From contig NZ_JAKEIO010000047.1 in assembly GCF_021474405.1 (NCBI RefSeq), positions 1 to 51,244 of the forward strand: a stretch of 51,244 bases of DNA. The letters are read 5' to 3'. Below, in pieces: positions 1 through 8,306 of this stretch; the first letter of the stretch is position 1, and each line of letters begins with the position of its first letter. This DNA is from [Streptosporangium] indianense. Lineage in GTDB: Bacteria; Actinomycetota; Actinomycetes; Streptomycetales; Streptomycetaceae. Both the position numbers and the translations under genes were made by a program. A model generated the notes under the pieces. That model saw only the letters and a list, made by a program, of their open reading frames with translations. It was not told where the DNA came from and did no database searches.

Positions 1-1209
1 CTCCCACCCCGGGACGGCGACCGCTTCGCGGAGAGCTGGTGGGGAAACGCCTGGATCGAGGCGCTGGAACAGGGCGCGCTGGACGTGAAGCGGCTGGAGC
101 GCGGGCGGGGTTACGCGGGGCAGGGGCATGTCGACGCCATCACCGTGACGCCCGGACTGGTGCTGGCCTACGTCCAGGGCAGCCGCCCCCGCCCCTACCG
201 CGTCCAGGTACGCCTGCGCACGCTCGACGACACCGACTGGGACCGTTTCCTGGACGCCGCCGCCGACCGCCCCGGCCACATCGCGGCGCTGCTCGACAAG
301 GAGATGCCCCAGTCCCTCGCGGAGTGCGGCGTGCCGCTCCTGCCCGGCGCCGGAGAGCTGGAGCCCCAGTGCAGCTGCCCCGACCGCGCCCACCCCTGCA
401 AGCACGCGGCCGCCCTCTGCTACCAGACCGCCCGGCTGCTCGACGCCGACCCCTTCGTCCTGCTCCTGCTGCGCGGCCGGGGCGAGCGGGAGCTACTGGA
501 CGCGCTGTCCCGGCTGAGCGCCACCCGCGCGGCGCGCGCCGCGCAGGACAAGGGGCCGGCGCCCCTGCCGGGCGTGCGAGCGGCCGAGGTCCTCGCCTCG
601 CGCGCCCTCGCACCCTTGCCCGCTCCGCTGCCTCCGCTCGCGCATCCCGAGCAGCCCCCCGCCTACCCGGCGGCCCCCGGCGGTCCGGACCCCTTCGCGC
701 TGGACCAGCTGGCCACGGACGCCGCAGCCCGCGCCCACGCCCTGCTCGGCACCGGCCGCGACCCGGTCGGACAGCTGACCTTCTGGCAGGACGCGGTCCG
801 GCTGGCCGCGGCCCGACCGGGCGCGGGACTCACCGCCGGCACACGGTCGCTGTACGCGTCCCTCGCCGCCGCGGCCGACCGCACCCCGTCCGAGCTGGCC
901 CGCGCGGTCGCCGCGTGGCGCCAGGGCGGACTGGAGGGCCTCGCCGTACTGGAAGAGCCGTGGGACCCGCCCGCCGGGCGATTCGACCGGGCCAGGCCGC
1001 TGCTCCTCGCCGCCGACCTGCCCGCCTTCCGCCCCTGGCGCAATCACCTCACGCACCCTCACGGTCACCTTCAACTCCGCCTCGGCCGCGACGGGCTCTG
1101 GTACGCCTACGAGTCCGAGCCGGGCCACGACGACTGGTGGCCGAGAGGCACCCCCGACCCGGACCCGGTCGGCGCGCTGACCGGCCTCGGCCTGCCCGGC
1201 GACCTGTGA
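1..1209 (+). CDS. SWIM zinc-finger protein (5' end outside window)
   Basis: The reading frame is open from the first base. The translation ahead of the internal GTG at 85 (FAESWWGNAWIEALE) matches the usual N-terminal region of actinobacterial SWIM proteins, so the true start lies upstream of the window and the GTG is not the start. The SWIM motif CSCPDRAHPCKH (CxCx6CxH) begins at about 370 and would bind one zinc. The rest is Ala/Pro-rich, and the C-terminal WYAYESEPG...DDWWPRG block is typical of this family. Such proteins often sit beside SNF2-type helicases, but that neighbour would be outside the window. A DNA/protein-binding role is inferred from the family. It is convergent with the oleate hydratase; the 190 bp between them show nothing recognisable. 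Confidence 0.85.
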   Translation, partial: LPPRDGDRFAESWWGNAWIEALEQGALDVKRLERGRGYAGQGHVDAITVTPGLVLAYVQGSRPRPYRVQVRLRTLDDTDWDRFLDAAADRPGHIAALLDKEMPQSLAECGVPLLPGAGELEPQCSCPDRAHPCKHAAALCYQTARLLDADPFVLLLLRGRGERELLDALSRLSATRAARAAQDKGPAPLPGVRAAEVLASRALAPLPAPLPPLAHPEQPPAYPAAPGGPDPFALDQLATDAAARAHALLGTGRDPVGQLTFWQDAVRLAAARPGAGLTAGTRSLYASLAAAADRTPSELARAVAAWRQGGLEGLAVLEEPWDPPAGRFDRARPLLLAADLPAFRPWRNHLTHPHGHLQLRLGRDGLWYAYESEPGHDDWWPRGTPDPDPVGALTGLGLPGDL

Positions 1210-1401
1210 CGGCGCCCCGGGCGCTGCCGGGCTCCCTGACCGTGGCGGCGGCGTGGGAATCGCCTGGCCGGTCCGCGGGGTGCTCGTCACGAGCGGCCAC
1301 GCTCGTCGGGCCGGTCACTCGCCCGCGCCGTACGGCGACGCACGTACCGGCGCCCGCATCGCGATGCCAGGCCGGGACGCGTCGGCCGACCGTGATCCGG
1401 G

Positions 1402-2973
1402 TCACCGACGGTGCACGGTCTCCCATGCGGCGGCCAGGACACGGGGATGGTGACGGCCCGCGAGGACGGCGGGCGGGGGCTCGCCGAGGTCGAGGAGCCG
1501 GGCCACCGCTGTCCAGGCGGTGCGGACGGAGTGCTCGACGGTGCCCGCGACGTCGTCCGGCACGTCGGCGAACGGTCCGATGAAGGCGAGGTTGACGGAT
1601 CCCTCGGGCACCACCTCGGGCCGGTCGTCGCGGCGGCGGGCCAGGAACTGACTGGTGACGTACGGCATGAGACAGGGAACGACGGTGGAGGCCGTCCGGA
1701 TCCGGTCGGCCACGGTCTCGTCGAACGGCAGATGGTGCAAGACCTCGTCGAGGATCTCCCGGCCGGAGCACATCGTCATGGGCTTGGGCGTGTGGTTGCC
1801 GGCGCGGCCGGGGTGCAGGGCGTAACCCCACCAGACCCGGACCCCTTCGGGCTGTCCCCGGTGGACGGGCCGGCGCGGGGCGGCGATGGTGAGCAGCCAG
1901 TTGGAGCCGGTGAGCGTCATCGGGCCGCCGCGGCCGGTCTCGCCGCCGCTGAACTTCTCCAGCGCGTCGAGGAATGCGCTGTCGCGGGTGGTCACCGTGA
2001 ACGACTCGCAGCGGGACTCCTTGACGTGCTTGTCGAAGGCGGCAGGGTCGCCGAAGTCCTCGCGCCCACGGGACAGCCGGTGCCACAGCAGCCAGGCGTC
2101 CGAGCGATGGGCGTGCGGGGGCGGTGCGCAGTGGTGCGAGCCGAGGCTGACGGCGTCGTCGATCGCACCGTTGGTGACCAGGACCAGGTCCTCTGGGGCC
2201 ACCTCGATCCGCTCGTCACGGCCGCTGTGGGACAGGTGGATGCGCTCGACCCTCGTACTCCTGCGGCCCGGCGCGAAGCCGAGATCGGTGACGTGGGCTC
2301 CGGTCCGGACGGTCACGCCCTTTTCACGCAGCCAGGCGGCCAACGGCCGCACGATGGAGTCGTACTGGTTGCAGCGGGCGCGGTGGATGCCCGACATGGC
2401 GGCGAACTCGGGAAGGAGAGGGAGGAAGCGCCTGAGGCAGCGGCGGAACTCGATGGCGCTGTGCCAGGGCTGGAAGGCGAACGTGGTGCACCACAGGAAC
2501 CAGAAGTTCGTGGTGAAGAAGTGCCCGCCGAAGCAGTCCGTGATGCGCTTTCCGTCCAGGTGCCCCTCGGGGGTGGCCAGGCAGCGGATCAGCTCCAGCC
2601 GGTCGCGCTCGGAGAACCCCGTCGAGCGGGTGTCGGCGATCTTCCCCTCACCGTCGACGAGGCGGGCGATGCCTCCTCGCCCCGAGTCCTCGTCGCCGGA
2701 CAGGATGTCCTGGATGACCGACACCGAGGGGTCGTGGAGGGTGGGAATGCCGGACAACAGGTCGTGGGCGCAGCGGAATCCGGACTCGAACATCCGACCG
2801 CCGAGCAGGGGGTGGCCGGTGGCGGCCGTGCCGCCCGTGTCCCCGCTGCCGCCGATGTTCCGCTGCTCCTCGAAGAGGTGGATGTCCGCTCCGTCGAAGC
2901 CACCGTCGCGGATCAGGAACGTGGCCGCGGCGAGCGCCGCGATCCCGCTGCCCACCAGATAGGCCTTCGCCAT
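1402..2973 (-). CDS. ohyA: oleate hydratase (myosin-cross-reactive antigen family), Met in place of catalytic Glu
   Basis: A 523-aa FAD-dependent fatty-acid double-bond hydratase, converting oleate to 10-hydroxystearate in characterised members. The N-terminal dinucleotide-binding fold is YLVGSGIAALAAATFL, followed by IGGSGDTGG and then LGGRMFESGFRC. Most oleate hydratases have GGREM here and the Glu is catalytic. This protein has Met (about residue 61), as in the monomeric Rhodococcus erythropolis-type hydratases. I chose the ATG at 2973 because GAGGAG lies 7 nt upstream; an in-frame GTG lies one codon earlier. A pair of putative DevR boxes sits 85 and 106 bp upstream, so it probably belongs to the hypoxia regulon. 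Possible roles are membrane-lipid modification or detoxification of unsaturated fatty acids. Confidence 0.88.
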   Translation of the reverse strand: MAKAYLVGSGIAALAAATFLIRDGGFDGADIHLFEEQRNIGGSGDTGGTAATGHPLLGGRMFESGFRCAHDLLSGIPTLHDPSVSVIQDILSGDEDSGRGGIARLVDGEGKIADTRSTGFSERDRLELIRCLATPEGHLDGKRITDCFGGHFFTTNFWFLWCTTFAFQPWHSAIEFRRCLRRFLPLLPEFAAMSGIHRARCNQYDSIVRPLAAWLREKGVTVRTGAHVTDLGFAPGRRSTRVERIHLSHSGRDERIEVAPEDLVLVTNGAIDDAVSLGSHHCAPPPHAHRSDAWLLWHRLSRGREDFGDPAAFDKHVKESRCESFTVTTRDSAFLDALEKFSGGETGRGGPMTLTGSNWLLTIAAPRRPVHRGQPEGVRVWWGYALHPGRAGNHTPKPMTMCSGREILDEVLHHLPFDETVADRIRTASTVVPCLMPYVTSQFLARRRDDRPEVVPEGSVNLAFIGPFADVPDDVAGTVEHSVRTAWTAVARLLDLGEPPPAVLAGRHHPRVLAAAWETVHRR

Positions 2974-3050
2974 CACTCAACTCCTCGTTCTCGCCCGCTG
3001 ATCGGGAACCGCGCGGCATCAGCGTGTCCCGCGTCCGTGAGGCCCGTCAG

Positions 3051-3086
3051 CGGGCCATTGGTCACCCTCGTGGGCTGAACGGCCCA
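3051..3086. promoter_or_regulatory. paired putative DevR/OsdR boxes upstream of ohyA
   Basis: CGGGCCATTGGTCAC (3051-3065) and GGGCTGAACGGCCCA (3072-3086), centres 21 bp apart. The second box matches the 15-bp palindrome found across the island well; the first matches mainly in its GCCATTGG core. They lie about 85 and 106 bp upstream of the ohyA start. Confidence 0.55.
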
Positions 3087-3171
3087 CCGGAGCGGCCGCC
3101 ATGTGCGGGCACGGGGAACCACGGGCCCGGCCGGTGGACCGTCACCGACCGGGCCTGTCCTCACCGCAGGC

Positions 3172-3594
3172 CTACGCCGGGTGAGAGTCCGTCGTCGTGC
3201 CGCTTCCCTCCGCGTGAGGCGGGGTGCCGGGGCCGCCGCGCCACGGCGGGGCCGAGGTCCGATGGCCGCTGTGTCCGGTGTGGGCCGCCTTGTCGATCTG
3301 GCGGCGCAGCCGGTCCTGGAGCCGGTCGACGACCTCACGGCCGGTGCTCTCCTCGGCGAGCACGACGACCTCACGCCGCCCGATGTGCAGCGACGCCGTC
3401 GCCGACCACGGACGGTCCACGTGATGAGCGGCCGCCTTCGCGAGCCGCACCTCGCCGCTGAGGGCGGGAACGCCCGGCCGGCCGATGACGGCGTCGATCT
3501 TCTCGCGGGCGTACGCCAGAGTGTCCTCGTCCACCTCGCCGTCCGAACGCACCAGCACGCCGGGCGCGGTGGTCTGGAAGTCATTGCCGGTCAT
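3172..3594 (-). CDS. hpf: short ribosome hibernation-promoting factor (HPF/RaiA family)
   Basis: A 140-aa protein. The N-terminal ~95 residues match the S30AE/HPF fold: EDTLAYAREKIDAVI, then GEVRLAKAAAHHVDRPW, then a strand ending in VVVLAEES, then VVDRLQDRLRRQIDK. It lacks the long C-terminal dimerisation domain of the housekeeping HPF and ends in a disordered Gly/Pro/Ser/Thr tail. It lies 40 bp downstream of hmp on the same strand with its own site AAAGGAAG before ATG. It is therefore probably co-transcribed with the flavohemoprotein under the boxes at 4968-5005. It should bind the 30S subunit and silence ribosomes during hypoxic or NO stress, analogous to the DosR-controlled factor Rv0079 of M. 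tuberculosis. Confidence 0.75.
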   Translation of the reverse strand: MTGNDFQTTAPGVLVRSDGEVDEDTLAYAREKIDAVIGRPGVPALSGEVRLAKAAAHHVDRPWSATASLHIGRREVVVLAEESTGREVVDRLQDRLRRQIDKAAHTGHSGHRTSAPPWRGGPGTPPHAEGSGTTTDSHPA

Positions 3595-3634
3595 GTCGCT
3601 TCCTTTCCTGGAAGTGCGGTGGGACCTCCGGTGT

Positions 3635-4849
3635 TCAGGCCCCCGGGCCGGGCAGCCACAGGTCGGGACCGAAGACCTCGTAGCGGATGCGCTGTGCCGG
3701 AATCCCGGCGCCCAGCAGCTGCGTGCGGACCTGGCGCATGAACGGCAGCGGGCCGCACAGGAACACCGTTGCGCCCTCGGGCAGTTCGACGCCGTCGAGG
3801 TTCATCAGGCCCTCGCGGGCACCGGGCTCCTCCGGGCCGGGCTGCTCGTACCAGAAGACCGCGCGGGCCCCCGGCAGTTGCCCGACCAGCTCACGTGTCT
3901 CGGTACGCAGGGCGTGGTCGGCGGGGGAGCGGTCGGCGTGCAGGACCAGGACCGGGCGGGTCGAGCCGAGGGCGGCGAGCCGGGCCAGGATGCCTGCCAT
4001 CGGGGTGCCGCCGATGCCTGCGGAGACCAGGACGACCGGCGTGGCGGCGTCGGCCGGCTCGTCGAGGAAGACGTCCCCGAAGGGAGCGGAGAGCGTCAGT
4101 TCGTCGCCCTCGTGCACCCGGTCGTGCAGCAGGTTGGAGACCTCGCCGTCCGGCGCTCCGGCCGCCCCGGCGACCCGCTTGACGGTGATGCGCCGGAGAT
4201 TCCCGCCCGGGTCGGAGGACAGACTGTACTGGCGCAGCTGGTGCACTCCGTCGGACATGCGCAGGCGGACGCTGACGTACTGGCCCGCCAGGGCCCGCGG
4301 CGCCGGCCGGCCGTCGGCGGGCCGGAGGAGGAAGGACACCACGTCCGGAGTCTCGGTGCGGCGCTCGACGACCGTCCACTGCCGCCAGATCCGGCCGGGC
4401 TCCACGCCCGCGTCCTGGTACAGGCGGGCCTCCCGGCCGATCAGGGCGCCGGCCATCAGCCAGTACACCTCGTCCCAGGCGGCCGCCACTTCGGGAGTGA
4501 CGGCGTCGCCGAGTACCTCGGCTATCGCGCCGAACAGGTACTTGTGCACGAGCGTGTACTGGTCGTCGGTGACTCCGACGGCGGCGTGCTTGTGCGCGAT
4601 CCGGTCCAGCAGCGTGTCCGGGCGGGTGTCCGGATCGTCGAGCAGCGCGGTCGCGAACCCGGCGATCGAGCCGGCCAGCGCTCGGCGCTGGGCCCCGCTG
4701 GCCTGGTTGCCGCGGTTGAACATCCCGTCCAGCAGCTCGGGCCGGTCACGGAACATCGCACCGTAGAAGCGCGTCGTGATCTCGTCGAGCGCGCCGGCCA
4801 CGGCGGGCAGTGTGGCACGGACCACGGCGGCGGATTCTGCGGACAGCAT
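3635..4849 (-). CDS. hmp: flavohemoprotein (nitric oxide dioxygenase)
   Basis: A 404-aa cytosolic protein converting NO + O2 + NAD(P)H to nitrate. Three domains are visible. A globin covers residues ~1-140, with proximal His about residue 88 in DRIAHKHAAVGV. A ferredoxin-reductase FAD domain carries RQYSLS. An NAD domain carries VSAGIGGTPMAGIL and the C-terminal CGPLPFM motif. The frame is open 45 codons further upstream, but GGGAGG eight bases or so before the ATG at 4849 (MLSAESAAVV) marks the start. It is divergent from the universal stress gene across a 430-bp region with two pairs of putative DevR boxes. NO is a by-product of nitrate reductase activity, which fits narGHJI in the same island. 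Confidence 0.92.
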   Translation of the reverse strand: MLSAESAAVVRATLPAVAGALDEITTRFYGAMFRDRPELLDGMFNRGNQASGAQRRALAGSIAGFATALLDDPDTRPDTLLDRIAHKHAAVGVTDDQYTLVHKYLFGAIAEVLGDAVTPEVAAAWDEVYWLMAGALIGREARLYQDAGVEPGRIWRQWTVVERRTETPDVVSFLLRPADGRPAPRALAGQYVSVRLRMSDGVHQLRQYSLSSDPGGNLRRITVKRVAGAAGAPDGEVSNLLHDRVHEGDELTLSAPFGDVFLDEPADAATPVVLVSAGIGGTPMAGILARLAALGSTRPVLVLHADRSPADHALRTETRELVGQLPGARAVFWYEQPGPEEPGAREGLMNLDGVELPEGATVFLCGPLPFMRQVRTQLLGAGIPAQRIRYEVFGPDLWLPGPGA

Positions 4850-4967
4850 GGTGCCTCCCGGACAGGGGCTGATGAGGGGGAGAGGCTGCTCCGATGGGGG
4901 CGGCCGTTTCCTGTGTATCAGGCACCGGGCGGCATTTCGGCGGCGTTCGCCGGTGCGGGGCGAAGAG

Positions 4968-5005
4968 AGGCCGAACGGCCCCATGGATCAGGGAACATCG
5001 GTCCC
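4968..5005. promoter_or_regulatory. paired putative DevR/OsdR boxes, hmp side
   Basis: AGGCCGAACGGCCCC (4968-4982) and GGGAACATCGGTCCC (4991-5005), centres 23 bp apart, 126 and 149 bp upstream of the hmp start. GGGAACATCGGTCCC is one of the most symmetric copies. The rest of 4850-5279 is GC-rich spacer apart from the second pair at 5181-5217. Confidence 0.65.
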
Positions 5006-5180
5006 ACGGCCCGGTCCGCCGCGGGGCCGTACGGCACCGGGACGACCTCCTGTCGGCTCTGTCCCTGCGGTCCCTCAGGGGGCGCGCCCGAGCCGGGGCG
5101 CTCCGCCCGCGCCCGCGAGCCTCGCGCTGTGAGGGGGCCGGGCGGTCTGCTGCCGGCGGCACCACCTGGCCGGGAGCGTG

Positions 5181-5217
5181 GGGACCATTGGCCCCGGACC
5201 GGGGGACCTGCGGTCTC
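5181..5217. promoter_or_regulatory. paired putative DevR/OsdR boxes, usp side
   Basis: GGGACCATTGGCCCC (5181-5195) and GGGACCTGCGGTCTC (5203-5217), centres 22 bp apart, 92 and 70 bp upstream of the first universal stress gene. The first copy is the exact reverse complement of the box at 29394-29408 in front of narG. Confidence 0.7.
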
Positions 5218-5279
5218 TGCACCGCGGCCTGCCCGCACCACCACCCTTGCATCGCAACCCGATTCAGGAGGTGGACAGC

Positions 5280-6185
5280 ATGTCCCGCAACGTCACCGTG
5301 GGCCTCGACGGCTCGCCGGAGAGCCGTGCGGCCGCCGAGTGGGCGGCCCGCGAGGCCAAGCTGCGCGGCCTGCCGCTGCGGCTGGTGCACGTCTGGGAGC
5401 CCGTCCCGGAACCGATGGCGCAGGCCCCGCTGCTGGGCGCCGAGACACAGGCGCACTGGAGTGAACGGATACCGCGTGAGGCGGCTGAGGCACTCCGTCT
5501 GCGCCACCCCGGCGTGCAGGTGGAGGCGGAGCAGATTCCCGGGCGGCCGATGGACGCGTTGGCGAAGACGTCGGAGGACGCTGAACTGCTGGTCCTCGGC
5601 TCACGTGGGCTGAGTGGTGTGGGCGGATTCCTCGTCGGGTCCGTGGGCATGTCCGTGATCGCGCACACGGACACTCCCGTCGTCCTGGTACGGGCCGGGG
5701 AACAGGCCGCCGACGAACACGAGAAGGACCCCGCAGGTCTTCCCTCCGCCGCCACGCCGTACCGGCCGGTGGTGCTCGGCCTCGACACGGGCCACCCCGA
5801 TGACACGGTGATCGCTTTCGCCTTCGAGGAGGCCGCCCGTCGCGACACCGCCCTGCGGGTCGTGCACAGCTGGAACCTTCCGCCCTATTTCGCCTACGGC
5901 CTGCCCGTCGACCTCGAGCTCAACACCGAACTGGGGCGGCAGGAGGCCGCCGCCCTCACCGCGGTGCTGCGGCCCTGGCGGCAGAAGTACCCGGACGTCC
6001 GAGTCGTCGAGGAGTCCCGCTCCGGCAGCCCCGCCAACCACGTCATCGACGCCTCCCGCGAGGCGTCCCTCGTCGTCGTCGGACGCCGGGTCCGCCGCAG
6101 CCCGTTCGGCGTCCACATCGGACCCGTCACGCACGCGGTGCTGCATCACGCGGCCGCCCCCGTGGCCGTCGTCGCGCACGACTGA
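5280..6185 (+). CDS. tandem-domain universal stress protein
   Basis: A 301-aa protein with two UspA domains. Domain 1 starts NVTVGLDGSPES and ends in the ATP-binding loop GSRGLSGVGGFLVGSVG. Domain 2 starts YRPVVLGLDTGHPDD and ends VVVGRRVRRSPFG...PVAVVAHD. The second loop is less canonical, so nucleotide binding may be limited to domain 1. The start at 5280 follows CAGGAGGTGG. Upstream in-frame codons are low-complexity leader. It is followed 26 bp later by a second Usp gene, probably in the same operon. Dual-domain Usps are typical DosR-regulon members (for example Rv2623), and the paired boxes upstream fit that. Confidence 0.88.
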   Translation: MSRNVTVGLDGSPESRAAAEWAAREAKLRGLPLRLVHVWEPVPEPMAQAPLLGAETQAHWSERIPREAAEALRLRHPGVQVEAEQIPGRPMDALAKTSEDAELLVLGSRGLSGVGGFLVGSVGMSVIAHTDTPVVLVRAGEQAADEHEKDPAGLPSAATPYRPVVLGLDTGHPDDTVIAFAFEEAARRDTALRVVHSWNLPPYFAYGLPVDLELNTELGRQEAAALTAVLRPWRQKYPDVRVVEESRSGSPANHVIDASREASLVVVGRRVRRSPFGVHIGPVTHAVLHHAAAPVAVVAHD

Positions 6186-6211
6186 CCGAGCTCGGTGGAG
6201 GAGTGGAGATC

Positions 6212-7117
6212 ATGAACGCGGCTGTCGAGCGATCCCTCGGCGGGCCCTTGGTCGTGGGCGTGGACGGCTCCGAGCCGAGTCTGCGGGCCGTTGACTGGGC
6301 GGCCGACGAGGCCGCGCTGCGCGGAGTGTCACTGCGGGTGGTGTATGCCTGCCTGTGGGAGCGGTACGAGGGTGCCGCCCTCGCCCGGGAGCTCGGCAGG
6401 CCGGCCGCGCTGCCCCTGGCCCAGGAGGTGGTGGGCGCCGCCGCCGAGCGGGCCCGCGGCCGGCACCCCGGTCTCCTGGTGAGCGCCGCCGTGGTGTTCG
6501 AGGAGCCGGAGTACGCCCTGGTCCGCGAGGGGCGGAACGCCTCCGCGCTGGTGGTGGGCACCCGCGGCCGCAGCGGCATCGCGGAGATGCTGCTCGGTTC
6601 CGTCAGCCTGGCCGTCGCCGCGCATGCCGACTGCCCGGTGATCGTGCTGCGCGGCAGCCACGACAACCAGGCGACGCCGCCGGTTCACGGCCGGGTCGTC
6701 GTGGGCGTCGGCGAGGACGCGAAGGCCTCGGCGGCGGTGAGGTTCGCCGCCGAGGAGGCGCGGCGACGCGGGGTGCCCCTGGAAGCCGTACGGGCCTGGC
6801 GCTGCCCCGCACACGAGAGCACCGACCATCCGCTGCTCGCCGGGGAACCCGCGCGGCTGCACGAGGAGCGGGCCGTCGAGCAACTCGAAGCGGCGCTCCA
6901 GGAGCTCCCGGCGGGTGTCGAGGTGCGGCGGCGCACCGTCGAGGGCCACCCCCGCCGGGTGCTGGCGGACGCCTCGCACCGTGCCGACCTCCTGGTCGTC
7001 GGCGCCCGGCGCCGCGAGGGGCACATCGGACTCCAGCTCGGCCGCGTGGCCCACGCGCTGCTGCACCACTCCGCCTGCCCGGTCGCGATCGTGCCGCACC
7101 AGGGGCACGACGCCTGA
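6212..7117 (+). CDS. tandem-domain universal stress protein, second copy
   Basis: A 301-aa protein with two UspA domains: PLVVGVDGSEPSLRAVDWAA ... VVGTRGRSGIAEMLLGSVS, then GRVVVGVGEDAKASAAVRFA ... LLVVGARRREGHIGLQLG. Both halves keep the G-x2-G-x9-G(S)-like nucleotide loop approximately. It is a diverged relative of the gene just upstream, 26 bp away on the same strand. GGAGGAG at 6197-6203 supports the ATG at 6212; a GTG three codons earlier is possible. Its physiological partner is unknown; the family modulates survival in non-growing cells. Confidence 0.87.
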   Translation: MNAAVERSLGGPLVVGVDGSEPSLRAVDWAADEAALRGVSLRVVYACLWERYEGAALARELGRPAALPLAQEVVGAAAERARGRHPGLLVSAAVVFEEPEYALVREGRNASALVVGTRGRSGIAEMLLGSVSLAVAAHADCPVIVLRGSHDNQATPPVHGRVVVGVGEDAKASAAVRFAAEEARRRGVPLEAVRAWRCPAHESTDHPLLAGEPARLHEERAVEQLEAALQELPAGVEVRRRTVEGHPRRVLADASHRADLLVVGARRREGHIGLQLGRVAHALLHHSACPVAIVPHQGHDA

Positions 7118-7301
7118 TCGGTGCGTTCCGAGGCTCGCCGCCGAAACGGGGACGCAGGTCCGCACGTCGGGCGGCGGGCGCTCTCAGCCGGCCGACGGCG
7201 GACCTTTTGGCACCGCACGGCGGCGGCACCTGCGGACTGCGGTCCGATGCGGGCACCTCTCCCGAAGGCCTGGGTCACCGGGGAGCCGTCGCGGCGTGAC
7301 A

Positions 7302-7338
7302 GGGGTCGTTCTCCGGGGCGGCCGGGACCGATGGCCCC
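7302..7338. promoter_or_regulatory. putative DevR/OsdR box (strong) plus weak partner
   Basis: GGGACCGATGGCCCC (7324-7338) is a strong copy 81 bp upstream of the PPOX gene. A left half-site GGGGTC within 7302-7316 is centred 22 bp further upstream and completes the usual pair geometry only weakly. The rest of the 294-bp gap (7118-7411) shows nothing clear. Confidence 0.6.
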
Positions 7339-7411
7339 CCAGGTTCCCGTCCCACGCGGTTCAGGATGGAAAGCCGCAGTACCGCTGTACCAGGCTGAAG
7401 GCAGGTGGCTC

Positions 7412-7852
7412 ATGTATCCCAACGACGGCTTCCGCGAACTCGGGCGGCAGGAGTGTCTGCGGCTGATGACCAAGGTGCCCGTCGGCCGCATCGTCTTCAC
7501 GCGCGGGGCCCTGCCCGCCGTACTGCCGGTGAACTTCGGCCTTGACGACGACGGCGCGGTGCTGCTGCGCACCTCTGCGGCTTCGGATCTGGTCCGCGCG
7601 GTCGAGGGCGCGGTGGTGGCCTTCGAGGCGGACGACGTCGACGCGGCCCGGCAGTCCGGCTGGAGCGTTGTCGTCACGGGCTCCGCCACGGTGGTGACAG
7701 ACGCCGCCGAGCACGAGCGCCTGGCCCGCACCGGCCCGGCCTCCTGGGTGCCCGCGCCGCAGGAGGCCTTCATCCGCATCGAGCCCGAGCTGGTCACCGG
7801 GCGTGAGCTGGTCGGCGGACGCACCCTGTATGGGGTGGACATCGGCACTTGA
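7412..7852 (+). CDS. PPOX-fold (pyridoxamine 5'-phosphate oxidase-like) flavin/F420-binding protein
   Basis: A 146-aa small beta-barrel protein with a typical actinobacterial start (RELGRQECLRLMTKVPVGRI), then PAVLPVNFGLDDDGAVLLRT, WSVVVTGSATVV and the final EPELVTGRELV. It belongs to the PPOX/nitroreductase-type split barrel that binds FMN, F420 or heme; the cofactor cannot be told from sequence. It is a clear paralogue of the protein at 30724-31146. The start at ATG 7412 follows GCAGGTGG. A strong DevR box lies 81 bp upstream. A role in redox stress is inferred only from context. Confidence 0.8.
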   Translation: MYPNDGFRELGRQECLRLMTKVPVGRIVFTRGALPAVLPVNFGLDDDGAVLLRTSAASDLVRAVEGAVVAFEADDVDAARQSGWSVVVTGSATVVTDAAEHERLARTGPASWVPAPQEAFIRIEPELVTGRELVGGRTLYGVDIGT

Positions 7853-7934
7853 CGGTCTCCTCCGGCCTTACCGGCGAAAGCCCTCTCGCCCGGCCCGAGG
7901 GGAATCCGCCCGGGGCCGTTCGCCCCGATGGGAC

Positions 7935-7970
7935 GGGCCGCACGGCGTGCGGACGGGTTCCATCGGCCCC
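7935..7970. promoter_or_regulatory. paired putative DevR/OsdR boxes with no obvious target
   Basis: GGGCCGCACGGCGTG (7935-7949) and GGTTCCATCGGCCCC (7956-7970), centres 21 bp apart. They lie downstream of the PPOX gene and about 350 bp before pflB, which has its own closer pair. Nothing intact begins right after them, so they may serve a small RNA, a lost gene, or act at a distance on pflB. Confidence 0.45.
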
Positions 7971-7978
7971 TGCCCCCG

Positions 7979-8074
7979 GCCGACGCGGGTGACGAGCATC
8001 TTTCGTGGACCCGCGGCGGGATCGGCCCCGCGGCCGACCTGCCGGAGGTCGCCGACTGGTCGTGGGACGGCTGA
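7979..8074 (+). pseudogene. possible C-terminal relic of a phosphoketolase-like gene
   Basis: The frame ending at the TGA at 8072-8074 reads DEHLSWTRGGIG followed by PAADLPEVADWSWDG. Phosphoketolases commonly end in a segment of the form H-x-x-W-T-R-E-H-G-x-D-x-P-E-x-x-x-W-x-W, so the match is suggestive. There is no start codon and no upstream homology that I can see. It is too short to be sure and could be chance in GC-rich DNA. The remainder of 7853-8306 (454 bp) holds two pairs of DevR-like boxes and no intact gene. Confidence 0.2.
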
Positions 8075-8173
8075 CGGCTTCCGGCAGGCCGTTCGCCGAA
8101 ACCACCTCCTCTGCGCCGTCGTCCTCCTCGCTCCCGCGGTCGCGGGCGACGGCGCCGCCTGGGGTTGCTGACC

Positions 8174-8210
8174 GGGCTCAACGGCCCGGCCGTGAGGGAC
8201 TGATGGCGCG
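8174..8210. promoter_or_regulatory. paired putative DevR/OsdR boxes upstream of pflB
   Basis: GGGCTCAACGGCCCG (8174-8188) and GGGACTGATGGCGCG (8196-8210), centres 22 bp apart, 126 and 104 bp before the pflB start. The second resembles the narK-side box GGGACTGATGGCCCA at 31324. Confidence 0.65.
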
Positions 8211-8306
8211 CCCCTGGTGCGCCGACAGGCCCTCCCCGCGGGCAGCGCGGGCGACGAGCATCGACAGTGCAGAGATTCTGCGTGCGGAGTGAGGGAGAGA
8301 CCGGCG

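Noticed and set aside
85..1209. GTG at 85 as start of the SWIM-domain gene
   Set aside because: The frame is open upstream and codes conserved family sequence, so the real start lies outside the window.
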